Shown here: piece by piece, positions 50,844 through 59,543 of the stretch | Position numbering within the stretch: position 1 is the first letter of the stretch | How the letters are laid out: each line of letters starts with the position of its first letter | Source: Streptomyces sp. V4I2 | Lineage (GTDB): Bacteria > Actinomycetota > Actinomycetes > Streptomycetales > Streptomycetaceae | Direction of reading: 5' to 3' | Length of the DNA: 64,000 nucleotides | NCBI RefSeq assembly: GCF_030817655.1 | Contig: NZ_JAUSZM010000003.1 | Location: forward strand, 8,122,001 to 8,186,000 | Program-made: the position numbers and the translations under genes | The notes under the pieces: model-generated | Seen by the model: the letters and a program-made list of their open reading frames with translations, nothing else | What the model was told of the DNA's origin: nothing | Databases searched by the model: none

Positions 50844-52418
50844 TCAGCCCTCCAGCCGTACGGCGGTCAGGTCGTAGGAGTTGATCGGCAGCAGCCGGAC
50901 GCCGTCGACGCGGGCGCGGCGGGCGAGCACGGTCTTCGGCACGAAGGCCCACATGGCCGGCCAGGTGTCCCAGACGGCGTGCTGGGCGGCGGCCAGCTTG
51001 CGGTCACGGGTGGCCGGGTCGGTCTCGGTGGCAGCGTCGGACAGCTGTCGGGCGATGGCGGGGATGACGTAGCCCATGAACGCGTCACCGGTGCGCTCGT
51101 CCTCGGCCGTGCCCGCGTACATTGCCTGCAGCATGGTGGTGGCCTGGCCGGTGGTGCCGGGGAAGCCGTTGCCGATGACGTCCCAGTCGCCTCCCTTGCC
51201 CTGGCGCCACTTGAGGATGTCGCCGCCGGGCTCGAACTGCTGCAGGGCGGCGCGCACACCGACGTCCTTCAGCATCTCCGCGACGGCCTCCATCACGGAG
51301 GCGTCCGCGGCGAACTCGCCCGACTCCCAGATGATTTTGATCCGCAGCCCGTCGGCGCCCAGGGACCTGAGCAACTGCCGCGCGCGTGACGGGTCGTAGG
51401 TGTAGCTGCCGGTGCGTTCGGCGCCCTGGAGACTGAGCGGGACGACTCCCCGGGCCTGCTCGGCCGAGTCGGTGAGCACGTCCCGGACGAGGGACTCGCC
51501 GTCGATGGCGTACGTCAGCGCCCGGCGCACCCGGGCGTCGGCCAGCGGATGCCCGCGCGGCTTGCGGAAGTTGTAGAAGAGCTGGCAGATCCGCACCCCG
51601 GCCGTCTGCTCCAGGTGCACGCCGGGCAGCCCGGTGAGCTGTTCGGCGGAGTCGGGGGTGATGGTGTCGATGACGTCCAGTTCGCCGCTGCGCAGGGCGA
51701 CGACCCGGCTCGACTCCTCCGGTACGAAGCGGACCCGGACCTGTTCGACGGGCGGCCGCCCGCCCCAGTAGTCCGGAACGCGGGCCAGGGTGTACTCGCC
51801 CGCGCCGCTGTTGGCGCCGGCCACCTGGTAGGGGCCGGTGCCGACGCCGGAGCGGAGTTCCTCGGGCCGGTTGTCCTTCGCCGGGGTGATGAGGATGTTG
51901 GCCATCAGCCGGTCCAGGATGGGCACCGGTTCGCGGGTGTGGAGCAGGAAGGTGCGTTCGCCCGTCGCCTCGACCTCGGGGAGTTCGGGGAACAGGCCGA
52001 GGATGAACGAGCCGGCGACCTCTCCGTACAGCCGCACCGCGGTGGCCACGTCGTCGACGGTCACGGGCCGGCCGTCGGAGTAGCGGATCCCGTCGCGCAG
52101 GCGGACGCTCCAGGTGGTCGGCGCGGTCATCTCGAACCGGTCGGCGAGGACCCGGGTGAGTCGCATGTCCGGACCGATGGCCGTGAGGGCCTGACGCACG
52201 GCCCGCTGCACGGTCACCGCGGCGTCGAACTGGTTGAGCTTGTTGTCCAGGCTGACCAGCGAGCGGTTCAGCCCGAGCGTGAGGGTGCCGGGGCCGGGGG
52301 CGCCGGTGGGTCCGGCACAGGCGGCCAGCGGGGAGAGAGCGAGACCGGCGCCGCCCGCGGCGCCCCAGCGCAGCAGGGTGCGACGGCTGGGCGTCTCACT
52401 CGGAGGAGTTCGGGTCAT
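50844..52418 (-). CDS. ABC substrate-binding lipoprotein, SBP family 5, twin-arginine exported
   Basis: A 524-residue family-5 binding protein. The signal is twin-arginine type (SRRTLLRWGAAGGAGLAL) with a lipobox-like LAAC around residue 34. The mature part has DGRPVTVDDVATAV, GVGTGPYQVAG and AYTIDGESL-like (TYAIDGESLVRDVL) motifs. It heads the seven-gene unit that runs to the sialidase-like gene and diverges from the DUF1537-PdxA2 gene with 220 bp between. The ligand is probably a sugar acid, a modified oligosaccharide or a peptide conjugate, judged from the downstream enzymes. Confidence 0.92.
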   Translation of the reverse strand: MTRTPPSETPSRRTLLRWGAAGGAGLALSPLAACAGPTGAPGPGTLTLGLNRSLVSLDNKLNQFDAAVTVQRAVRQALTAIGPDMRLTRVLADRFEMTAPTTWSVRLRDGIRYSDGRPVTVDDVATAVRLYGEVAGSFILGLFPELPEVEATGERTFLLHTREPVPILDRLMANILITPAKDNRPEELRSGVGTGPYQVAGANSGAGEYTLARVPDYWGGRPPVEQVRVRFVPEESSRVVALRSGELDVIDTITPDSAEQLTGLPGVHLEQTAGVRICQLFYNFRKPRGHPLADARVRRALTYAIDGESLVRDVLTDSAEQARGVVPLSLQGAERTGSYTYDPSRARQLLRSLGADGLRIKIIWESGEFAADASVMEAVAEMLKDVGVRAALQQFEPGGDILKWRQGKGGDWDVIGNGFPGTTGQATTMLQAMYAGTAEDERTGDAFMGYVIPAIARQLSDAATETDPATRDRKLAAAQHAVWDTWPAMWAFVPKTVLARRARVDGVRLLPINSYDLTAVRLEG

Positions 52419-52516
52419 CGTCGACCTCTCGGGGTTTCTTCGTGCGGCGACCGGCTCGGGACGGCCGCCGGTCCCGCAGGACGCCGTCGGTTGCCGTCGG
52501 TTTCTGTCGCGCCGGA

Positions 52517-52531
52517 AACCGTTCCACGGTT
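52517..52531. promoter_or_regulatory. Perfect inverted repeat in the divergent ABC/DUF1537 promoter
   Basis: AACCGT TCC ACGGTT is a perfect 6-bp inverted repeat with a 3-base spacer, midway in the 220-bp region between two divergent catabolic units. The DeoR-family protein at 55004 is a natural candidate to bind it and control both directions. This is inferred. Confidence 0.45.
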
Positions 52532-52638
52532 GCGCGGATCACGCAAGAGGTCTCGCGCGCATCGCGCAGGATGTGCCATCATCGAGCGCCGAGGCCGCCC
52601 CGCGTGTCTCACTTCGACCATCGGCCCAGGAGGATGAT

Positions 52639-54933
52639 GTGCCCTTCCCCTCCCCTGCCCCTGCCCCCGCCCCCGCCTTCAGCCGAGACGAGCGGGTGGC
52701 GCGACGCGTCCTCGCCCTCGCCGACGACCTGTCCGGGGCGGCGGAGACCGCGGTGGCGCTCGGCGGGCCGGGCCGGATCGTGCTCGGTCCGGCGTCCTTG
52801 GATCCGCACGCGTACGGCGAGGCCGTCGTCGTCGACCTCGACTGCCGGTCCCTGCCCGCGGCCGACGCGGCCCGGCGCGTACGCGAGGCACTGCGAGCCG
52901 TGCCCTCGGACGTTCTGGTGCTGAAGAAGGCCGACTCGCTGCTGCGGGGCAACCTCGCCGCCGAGACGGCCGCCTGTGCCGAAGTCACGGCGGGCGTCGT
53001 CGTCGCCACCGCACTGCCCGCCCTCGGCCGCACGGTCCGCGGCGGTGTCGTCCATCTCGACGGCGTCCCCCTGCACACCACGGACGCCTGGCGGGCGGAG
53101 AGCACCGCGCCCCCGCCGTCGATCTCCGCCGCGCTCGGGGACGCCCGTACGACGCTCGTCCCGCTGGAGGCGGTACGGGGCGACGCGCTGGCCGCCATGC
53201 TGCGCGCGGCGATCAGCGCCGGACACCTTCCGGTGTGCGACGCCGAGACGGACTCGGACCTGGACCTGATCGCCGAGGCGGCGCTCGCCTGCGGGCCCGG
53301 CGTCCGCCTGACCGGCACGAGCGGCCTCGCCGCGGCGGTCGGCCGCCTGCTGAGGCGCACCGACGGGACGTCGGCCGCGACCAAGGAGGGACAAGCGGCT
53401 CCGGCGCCGGCCGGGGGACGCCGGCATCGGCCTCTCCTGGTCGTCGTCGGAACCGCCGATCCCTCCGTGCCTGCGCAGATCGCGCAACTTACGGAGCGCG
53501 GCGCGCGCCATGTATCCGTGAACGCGGACGTCCTGGACTCCGGCGTCATGGAGGGCATGTCGGACGATGTCACCGTCCTCAGCATCGACAGCGGCCCGGG
53601 CATCCGGCCCGGTTCAGCCCGCCGTCTGGTGTCCGCACTCGCTCGCCTCGCCGCCGACCGCGCGGGGGACGCCGACCTCGTCCTGACGGGTGGCGAGACC
53701 GCTCGCCGCGTCCTCGACGCGCTCGGCGTCGCGCACCTGGCGCCGCTCGGCCAGATCCACCACGGCGCCGTCCACGCACTCACGCCCGACGGACGCCATG
53801 TCGTCACCCGGCCCGGCAGCTTCGGCGACACCGATTCCCTGCTGCGGATCGCCACGGCGCTCCGGCCGGACCTCCCCCACCTCCCACCGCAAGGAGACCT
53901 CCCGGTGAACGCGATCCCGACCGCTGACCACCACCGTTCGCTGCCGCTCATCGCGGTGACCATGGGAGACGGCGCGGGCATCGGCCCCGAGGTGATCGTC
54001 CCGGCGCTGCTGCACCCGGACACCCTCGCCCGCTGCCGTCCCGTCGTCATCGGTGATGCCGAACGGCTGCGGCAGGCCGCCGCGATCCTGGGCGTCGACT
54101 GCGACATCGTCTCCGTGACCGCCCCGGCGGAGGCCGAGTTCCCACCTGGCCGCGTCAACGTCGTGGACCTGGACCTGCTCCCCGCCGACCTGCCCTGGGG
54201 CGAACTGTCCGCCCTCGCCGGCGAGGCCGCCTACCAGTACGTACGGGTGGCCGCGGACCTCGCGTTGAAGGGCGCCGTGCACGGCATCTGCACAGCGCCG
54301 CTCAACAAGGAGGCCCTGCACTCGGCCGGGCATCTCTACCCGGGCCACACCGAGTTGCTGGCCCACCTCACCGGCGTGGACGAGGTGTCGATGATGCTGT
54401 CGACACCCCGGGTGAAGGTCATTCACGTCACCACCCACATCGGCCTGATCGACGCCGTACGGCGCATCGAGCCGGGCCTGGTCGAGCGCACGGTGCGCCG
54501 CGGTCACGACGCGATGGTGCGGGCCGGCGTCGCGAAGCCGGTGATCGGCGTCTGCGGCATCAACCCGCACGCGGGTGAGAACGGACTGTTCGGCTACGGC
54601 GAGGAGGAGGAGAAGATCGTCCCCGCCCTCGACGTGCTGCGCGCGGACGGCATCGACGCCCGCGGCCCCCTCCCGGCCGACACGGCCTTCTTCCTCGCCG
54701 GGCGCGGCGACTACGACCTGATCGTCGCGATGTACCACGACCAGGGGCACGGCCCGGTGAAGGTGCTGGGCATCGAGGCGGGCGTCAACCTGACCGTGGG
54801 ACTGCCCGTCATCCGCACCTCGGTGGACCACGGAACGGCCTTCGACATCGCGGGCAAGGGCGTGGCCGAGGCCGGTAGCATGGTCGAGGCCGTGCGCCAG
54901 GCAGCCGAGATGTCGTCCGCAGCGGTCCGCTGA
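52639..54933 (+). CDS. DUF1537 four-carbon-acid-sugar kinase fused to a PdxA2-like dehydrogenase
   Basis: A 764-residue fusion. Residues 1-420 form a DUF1537 (OtnK/DtnK) kinase: ADDLSGAAETAVALG at the N-terminus, KKADSLLRGNLAAE, VLTGGETARRVLDALGV near its end. Residues 422-764 form a PdxA-type dehydrogenase: VTMGDGAGIGPEVI, the metal-binding YPGHTELLAHLTG, GINPHAGENGLFG and AMYHDQGHGPVKVLG. In known pathways the kinase phosphorylates D-threonate or D-erythronate and PdxA2 oxidises the 4-phosphate toward dihydroxyacetone phosphate. The GTG at 52639 has AGGAGG five bases upstream. A second ribosome binding site (AAGGAG, 53891-53896) precedes an in-frame GTG at 53905 at the domain boundary, so free PdxA2 might also be made. 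Confidence 0.9.
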   Translation: MPFPSPAPAPAPAFSRDERVARRVLALADDLSGAAETAVALGGPGRIVLGPASLDPHAYGEAVVVDLDCRSLPAADAARRVREALRAVPSDVLVLKKADSLLRGNLAAETAACAEVTAGVVVATALPALGRTVRGGVVHLDGVPLHTTDAWRAESTAPPPSISAALGDARTTLVPLEAVRGDALAAMLRAAISAGHLPVCDAETDSDLDLIAEAALACGPGVRLTGTSGLAAAVGRLLRRTDGTSAATKEGQAAPAPAGGRRHRPLLVVVGTADPSVPAQIAQLTERGARHVSVNADVLDSGVMEGMSDDVTVLSIDSGPGIRPGSARRLVSALARLAADRAGDADLVLTGGETARRVLDALGVAHLAPLGQIHHGAVHALTPDGRHVVTRPGSFGDTDSLLRIATALRPDLPHLPPQGDLPVNAIPTADHHRSLPLIAVTMGDGAGIGPEVIVPALLHPDTLARCRPVVIGDAERLRQAAAILGVDCDIVSVTAPAEAEFPPGRVNVVDLDLLPADLPWGELSALAGEAAYQYVRVAADLALKGAVHGICTAPLNKEALHSAGHLYPGHTELLAHLTGVDEVSMMLSTPRVKVIHVTTHIGLIDAVRRIEPGLVERTVRRGHDAMVRAGVAKPVIGVCGINPHAGENGLFGYGEEEEKIVPALDVLRADGIDARGPLPADTAFFLAGRGDYDLIVAMYHDQGHGPVKVLGIEAGVNLTVGLPVIRTSVDHGTAFDIAGKGVAEAGSMVEAVRQAAEMSSAAVR

Positions 54934-55003
54934 GACCGCCGCCAGCAGTCCGCAGTCCGCCGCCCGCAGTCCGCAGTCCGCGCAGAGAAGGACTCCACGA
55001 CAA

Positions 55004-55816
55004 ATGCCTCCCCTCGGATCCAAGGCCCGGCGCGAACGGATCCTGTACGTGGCCACGACGACCGGCCTCACCAGCGTGGAGGAGTTGTCGCGACGCTTCG
55101 GTGTCACGCCCTCCACGATCCGCCGCGACCTCGCCAAGCTGACCGCCGACGGCCGGCTGGCCCGCACCTACGGCGGCGCCATGGCGCTGACCGCCCATCC
55201 CGAGGCGTCGCTCCGGCAGCGTACGGGCGAGGCGTTCGAGGAGAAGCGCGCCATCGCACGCCGTGCCGCCGCCGAGGTGCGCGCCGGTGAGACGGTGCTG
55301 CTGGACGCCGGATCGACTGTGGGCGCCCTCGCCCACGAACTGCGCTCGGCGAAGGAACTGACGGTCGCGACCACGGGGCTGACGGCTCTTCAGGAACTCT
55401 CCGATGTCGAGACGGTGCACGTCGAGTGTCTCGGCGGCACTCTGCGGCCGCTGAGCCAGGGCTTCGTCGGTCCGCTGACCGAGGCCGCACTGGAACGGAT
55501 GACCTTCGACCGGGTCTTCCTCGGCACCGACGGCATCTCGCCCGAGCACGGCATCTGCGAGGCCGACCTGCGCCAGACGCGGCTGAAGGAACTGATGGCC
55601 CGCCGCGCCGACCATGTGTACGTCCTCGCGCACGCGGCGAAGCTCGGCCGCCGCCCCTTCCACGCCTGGGCGAAGCTCCCGGCCGACTGGACCCTCGTCA
55701 CCGACGACGGCGCCGACCCGTCGATCGTGGCCGAGTTGCGCGGGCGGGGCGTCGAGGTCGTACTGACCGAGGTGGCGCCGTCCACCGAGCAGGAGCACCG
55801 GACGTCGCCCTCATGA
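55004..55816 (+). CDS. DeoR-family transcriptional regulator
   Basis: A 270-residue repressor-type protein. The N-terminal DeoR helix-turn-helix (VEELSRRFGVTPSTIRRDLAKL) and the RTYGGAMAL linker are standard. The C-terminal DeoRC sugar-phosphate sensor has VLLDAGSTVGALAHEL, VATTGLTALQEL, CLGGTLRPLSQGFVGP and FLGTDGIS. It lies 70 bp after the kinase-dehydrogenase gene. It likely responds to a phosphorylated intermediate of that pathway and controls this operon and the divergent transporter operon. A short GCAGTCC repeat fills the gap upstream of its ATG. Confidence 0.92.
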   Translation: MPPLGSKARRERILYVATTTGLTSVEELSRRFGVTPSTIRRDLAKLTADGRLARTYGGAMALTAHPEASLRQRTGEAFEEKRAIARRAAAEVRAGETVLLDAGSTVGALAHELRSAKELTVATTGLTALQELSDVETVHVECLGGTLRPLSQGFVGPLTEAALERMTFDRVFLGTDGISPEHGICEADLRQTRLKELMARRADHVYVLAHAAKLGRRPFHAWAKLPADWTLVTDDGADPSIVAELRGRGVEVVLTEVAPSTEQEHRTSPS

Positions 55817-55867
55817 CCTCGACGAACAGCGTCGAGCACGCCGGCAGGCGGGCCGGGCGGGTGTGCC

Positions 55868-56548
55868 ATGACTGAGACACGGCACGCCCTGGTCACCGGA
55901 GTCAGCTCGGGAATCGGCGAGGCGATCAGTGGCCGCCTACTGCGGGAGGGATGGCAGGTCACCGGGATCAGCCGCCGCCGTCCGGTACCCGCGCCGGGGC
56001 TGACCTGGCTCCCGGCGGATCTGGCCGAGCCCACCGCGCTGGTCCGGGTCCTCGACGGCGTACCCGCCCCGGACGCCATCGTGCACGCCGCCGGGCTCCA
56101 GCGCTCGGCACCGCTGGGCGAACTGTCCGCCGACGACGGCGAGTTGATGTGGCGGGTACACGTCCACGCCGCCACGATTCTCGTCGACACACTCGCCGAC
56201 CGGCTGCCCGACGGGGCCCGCGTGGTCCTCGTCGGCAGCCGCACCGCCACCGGCGTACCCGGCAAGAGCCAGTACGCCGCGACCAAGGCCGCCCTGCCCG
56301 CGCTCGCCCGCTCCTGGGCGGCGGAACTGGCCGTCCGTGGCATCACCGTCAACGTGATCGCCCCCGGCCCGACCGACACGCCGATGCTGTCCGACCCCGG
56401 CCGCGCCCGCACGCCCCCGGCGCACCCGCCCCTGGGCCGGTTCGTCTCCCCCGACGAGGTCGCCGGCCTGACCGCGTTCCTCCTCGGCCCGGACGGCGGA
56501 GCGATCACCGGGCAGCAACTCGTCCAGTGCGCCGGCGCCTCACTCTGA
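55868..56548 (+). CDS. SDR-family oxidoreductase
   Basis: A 226-residue short-chain dehydrogenase: cofactor motif VTGVSSGIGEAI, VHAAGLQRSAPLGEL in place of the usual NNAG, catalytic Ser in VLVGSRTATG and YAATK (SQYAATKAALPAL), then VNVIAPGPTDTPML. It lies 51 bp after the deoR-type gene and is probably part of the same operon, oxidising or reducing a sugar-acid intermediate. The slightly shortened length comes from compact loops and not from truncation. Confidence 0.9.
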   Translation: MTETRHALVTGVSSGIGEAISGRLLREGWQVTGISRRRPVPAPGLTWLPADLAEPTALVRVLDGVPAPDAIVHAAGLQRSAPLGELSADDGELMWRVHVHAATILVDTLADRLPDGARVVLVGSRTATGVPGKSQYAATKAALPALARSWAAELAVRGITVNVIAPGPTDTPMLSDPGRARTPPAHPPLGRFVSPDEVAGLTAFLLGPDGGAITGQQLVQCAGASL

Positions 56549-56654
56549 CATCTGCGTGCCGCCAAGTTGCTGCTGGGCGACCGGAACGTCGCCGCCGACC
56601 TGCTGAACCGCCTGGCTGCCACCGGCAGTCGACTCGCCAAGCCCGGCGGCCCCC

Positions 56655-56726
56655 TTGGAGGCAGCTGTCAGGGAGCACAACGCCACCCCGGCCCAACTCG
56701 CTCCGGCCTGGCTGCTGCGCCGTAGC
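56655..56726 (+). pseudogene. Short aldo/keto reductase remnant
   Basis: About 24 codons (AAVREHNATPAQLAPAWLLRRS) match the conserved helix of aldo/keto reductases near their C-terminus. Nothing else of the enzyme is recognisable on either side. The flanking bases 56549-56984 otherwise contain no gene I can support. Confidence 0.45.
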
Positions 56727-56984
56727 CGGACCTGCTGTCCGGAAAGCCGGCTCATGCGCACTCGCCTCGTGAGACGACACGACGTTCGGGTGCCGCCCGA
56801 GTCCCGGCGCGCCCCGGCACTCGGCCACGGTCGGCGGGGGCGCACCTGGATCTGGAGACACGCGGGTTCCCGGCCATCCATGGTCGCCGCCACCCTCGCC
56901 CAGCAGGGAGGACTCAGTCAGGTCCCGGGCGTCCGGGCGGACAGGCCGCGCATCATCTTCAGCGCCTCCATGCTTGCCGGGCCG

Positions 56985-57245
56985 CTTCCGTGGTACGCCC
57001 AGGAGAACCTCGCGATCTTCGCCTGGACCGGCATCGGCGCCACCGCGGGCGACGCCGTCCGCAGCCGCCGCGCCTTCGTCCACGCCATAAGGGAGCGCGC
57101 CGAACGGGCCGAGCGCACCCGCGAGGAGGAGGCCCGCCGCCGGGTCGCGGAGGAACGGCTGCGCATTGCCCGCGACCTGCACGACGTGGTCGCCCACCAC
57201 ATCGCCCTGGTCAACGTCCAGGCCGGAGTCGCCGCGGATCGTGTG
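56985..57245 (+). pseudogene. Sensor histidine kinase remnant (DesK/NarL-partner type)
   Basis: About 87 codons match the last membrane segment and dimerisation helix of a HisKA_3-type kinase: ENLAIFAWTGIGATAGDAV, a Glu/Arg-rich coiled coil, then ERLRIARDLHDVVAHHIALV with the phosphoacceptor His. The ATPase domain and the sensor part are missing. The frame runs into the 3' end of the convergent aldehyde dehydrogenase. It is a deletion remnant. Confidence 0.7.
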
Positions 57246-57288
57246 GTCCGAACCCTCGGGGGCTGCCTGTCCGCGCCGGGCGGGGACC

Positions 57289-58640
57289 TCAGGCGAGCGA
57301 GGTCCACACGCTCTTGACCTCCGTGTACGCGTCGATGGCTCCGCTGCCCATCTCCCGGCCCCAGCCGCAGGCCTTGAACCCGCCCCAGGGGGCGGAGGCG
57401 TCCACGGGGTTGGGCATGTTGATGAACACCGTGCCCGCCCGGATGGAGCCCGCCACGCGGTGCGCCGCGCCCACGTCGCGGGTCCATACGGCCGCCGCCA
57501 GGCCGTACTCGCTGTCGTTGGCGCGGGCGACGGCCTCGTCCTCGTCGTCGTCGTCGTACGGCAGGACGGACAGTACCGGGCCGAAGATCTCCTCGCGGGC
57601 GATGCGCATGTCGTCCCGTACGCCCGTGAACACGGTCGGCTGGTAGAAGAAGCCCGGCAGGTCGTCGACGGGGGCCCCGCCGGCGAGGAGCTGGGCGCCT
57701 TCCTGGACCCCGCTGCGCACCAGCGCGTGGACGTGGTCACGGTGTTCGCCGGTGACCAGGGGGCCGAGCTCGGTGTCGGGCGCGCTGCCCGCGCCGAGTC
57801 GCATCCCGCTGACGGCCTTGGCACAGCGCTCGGCGAACTCGTCGGCGAGGGAGCGGTGGACGAGGAACCGGGTGTAGGCGGCGCACACCTGGCCGCTGTT
57901 GAGGAGCGCGCCCTGGAGACAGCCCGCCACGGCCGCGTCCAGGTCGGCGCCGGGCAGTACGAGGCTGGGTGCCTTCCCGCCGAGTTCGAGCGTGACACGC
58001 TTGAGATTCCCCGCGGAAGCCCGGACGATCTCCCTGCCGGTCTCGGTCGAACCGGTGAAGGAGACCTTGTCCACGCCGGGGTGCTCCACGAGAGCCCGGC
58101 CGGCCTCGGGACCACCGGTCAGCAGGTTGATGACGCCGGACGGCACACCGGCCGCCCGGCACAACTCGACGAGCCGCACCGTGGTCATCGGGGTCTGTTC
58201 CGCGGGTTTTCGGTGTTCCCGCAGGCGAGGGCCGGTGCGATCTTCCAACTCGCGATCATGAGCGGGAAGTTCCACGGAGTGATCAGCGCGCACACTCCCA
58301 CCGGCTCGCGCTTGGTGTACTGCAGCACGCCGGGGATGGACAGTGGAGCCGTCTCGCCGTAGATCTTGGTGACCCAGCCGGCGTAGTAGCGGAAGTGCTC
58401 GGCAGCCGCGGCGACGCTGACCGCCATGGAGACGCCGAGCGGCTGGCCCTGGTCACGCGTCTCCAACGCGGCCAGCTCCTCGCCGTTTTCTTCGATGAGG
58501 TCGCCGATGCGCCACAGGATCCGGGCGCGGGCGGCCGGGGTGAGTCCCGCCCACTCCGGGTTCTCCAAGGCGGCGCGGGCGGCCTGTACGGCCGCGTCGG
58601 CGTCCGCGGTCCCCGCCAGGGACACCTGGGCGTGGGGCTG
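57289..58640 (-). pseudogene. Aldehyde dehydrogenase, N-truncated and frameshifted by a small deletion
   Basis: Two frames together encode most of an aldehyde dehydrogenase. The first (from about 58640) runs from QPHAQVSLAGTADADAAV through PWNFPLMIASWKIAPALACGNT. The second resumes with PAEQTPMTTVRLVELC and carries the catalytic Glu (VTLELGGKAPS), catalytic Cys (NSGQVCAAY) and EIFGPVLSVLPY to the stop at 57289. Compared with the family motif GNTVVLKPAEQTP, about seven bases are missing near 58205-58215. The first 30 or so residues of the family are also absent, replaced by the promoter region of the divergent SDR gene. It is read as a recent pseudogene. Confidence 0.85.
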
Positions 58641-58681
58641 CCCCGTCCCCTTGCCATCGACCGACGATCCCCGTATGGTCG

Positions 58682-58707
58682 TACGAACGTAAGACATACG
58701 AACGTAA
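58682..58707. promoter_or_regulatory. Direct repeat operator upstream of the SDR gene
   Basis: TACGAACGTAA occurs at 58682-58692 and 58697-58707, 15 bp apart, ending 20 bp before the SDR ATG. The left copy is preceded by GTCGTACGA, giving extra dyad symmetry. This is likely the binding site of a repressor; the TetR-family gene at 61029 is the nearest candidate. Confidence 0.5.
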
Positions 58708-58727
58708 TTCAAACAAGGGAGACCGTG

Positions 58728-59543
58728 ATGGCGGCAACTCGGCCGGTGGCACTCGTGACAGGCGCATCATCGGGGGTCGGCAAGGAGACGGCCCGCGCCT
58801 TCGCCGCGGCGGGCTTCGAGGTGATCGGAACCGCTCGCAACACCGCGCGAGTCACCGCGCCCGCCGGGGTCTCCTACCTCGACCTCGACGTGACCAGCGA
58901 CGAATCGGTCGCCTCCGCGGTCAAGCAGGTGATCGACCGGTTCGGGCGCATCGACGTCCTGGTCAACAACGCCGGCGTCGGCGCCAACGGCGCCGCCGAG
59001 GAGTTCTCCGTCGCCCGGACGCAGGACGTCTTCGACGTCAACGTCTACGGCATCATGCGGATGACCAAGGCGGTTCTGCCGCACATGCGCACGCAACGGC
59101 GCGGACGCGTCATCAACGTCTCCTCCCTCAGCGGGTTCGTCCCCAGCCCGTTCATGGCCATCTACACCTCGACCAAGCACGCGGTCGAGGGCTACTCCGG
59201 GTCGCTGGATCACGAGGTCCGCGAGCACGGCGTGCGGATCCTGCTCGTCGAGCCCGGCCCGATCAACACCCCGTTCGGGGACCACAGCGTCCAGGGCGAC
59301 ACCCCCTTGCCGCTCTACGCCTCGGGACGGCGCACCTTCGACGAGGTGCTGGCGAAGAACACCAGCGGCGGCGACGATCCCGCCACCGTGGCCAAGGTCA
59401 TCGTCGCGGCGGCCACCGACAAGAACCCGAAACTTCGGCGCACCGCCGGCAGGACGGCCGCAAGCATCAGCGTGTTCCACCGCGTCCTTCCGGCCCGGAT
59501 CTTCGACCGCATCGTCCGCAGGTTCAACCGGATGCCGAACTGA
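58728..59543 (+). CDS. SDR-family oxidoreductase
   Basis: A 271-residue classical SDR: cofactor motif LVTGASSGVGKETA, VNNAGVG, catalytic Ser in INVSSLSGF and Tyr/Lys in YTSTKHAVEGY, then LLVEPGPINTPFGDH. The long C-terminal region with RRTAGRTAASISVF resembles retinol-dehydrogenase-like SDRs that act on lipophilic alcohols. The ATG has AAGGGAGACC upstream and lies behind the direct-repeat operator. Expression is probably controlled by the TetR regulator of this cluster. The substrate is unknown. Confidence 0.9.
   Translation: MAATRPVALVTGASSGVGKETARAFAAAGFEVIGTARNTARVTAPAGVSYLDLDVTSDESVASAVKQVIDRFGRIDVLVNNAGVGANGAAEEFSVARTQDVFDVNVYGIMRMTKAVLPHMRTQRRGRVINVSSLSGFVPSPFMAIYTSTKHAVEGYSGSLDHEVREHGVRILLVEPGPINTPFGDHSVQGDTPLPLYASGRRTFDEVLAKNTSGGDDPATVAKVIVAAATDKNPKLRRTAGRTAASISVFHRVLPARIFDRIVRRFNRMPN

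Noticed and set aside
54947..54987. GCAGTCC repeats as a CRISPR array or origin
   Set aside because: Too short and irregular, with no spacers, and no replication genes nearby.
44157..56548. A secondary-metabolite biosynthetic cluster
   Set aside because: No synthase, cyclase or tailoring set is present; the enzymes are of catabolic type with an importer.
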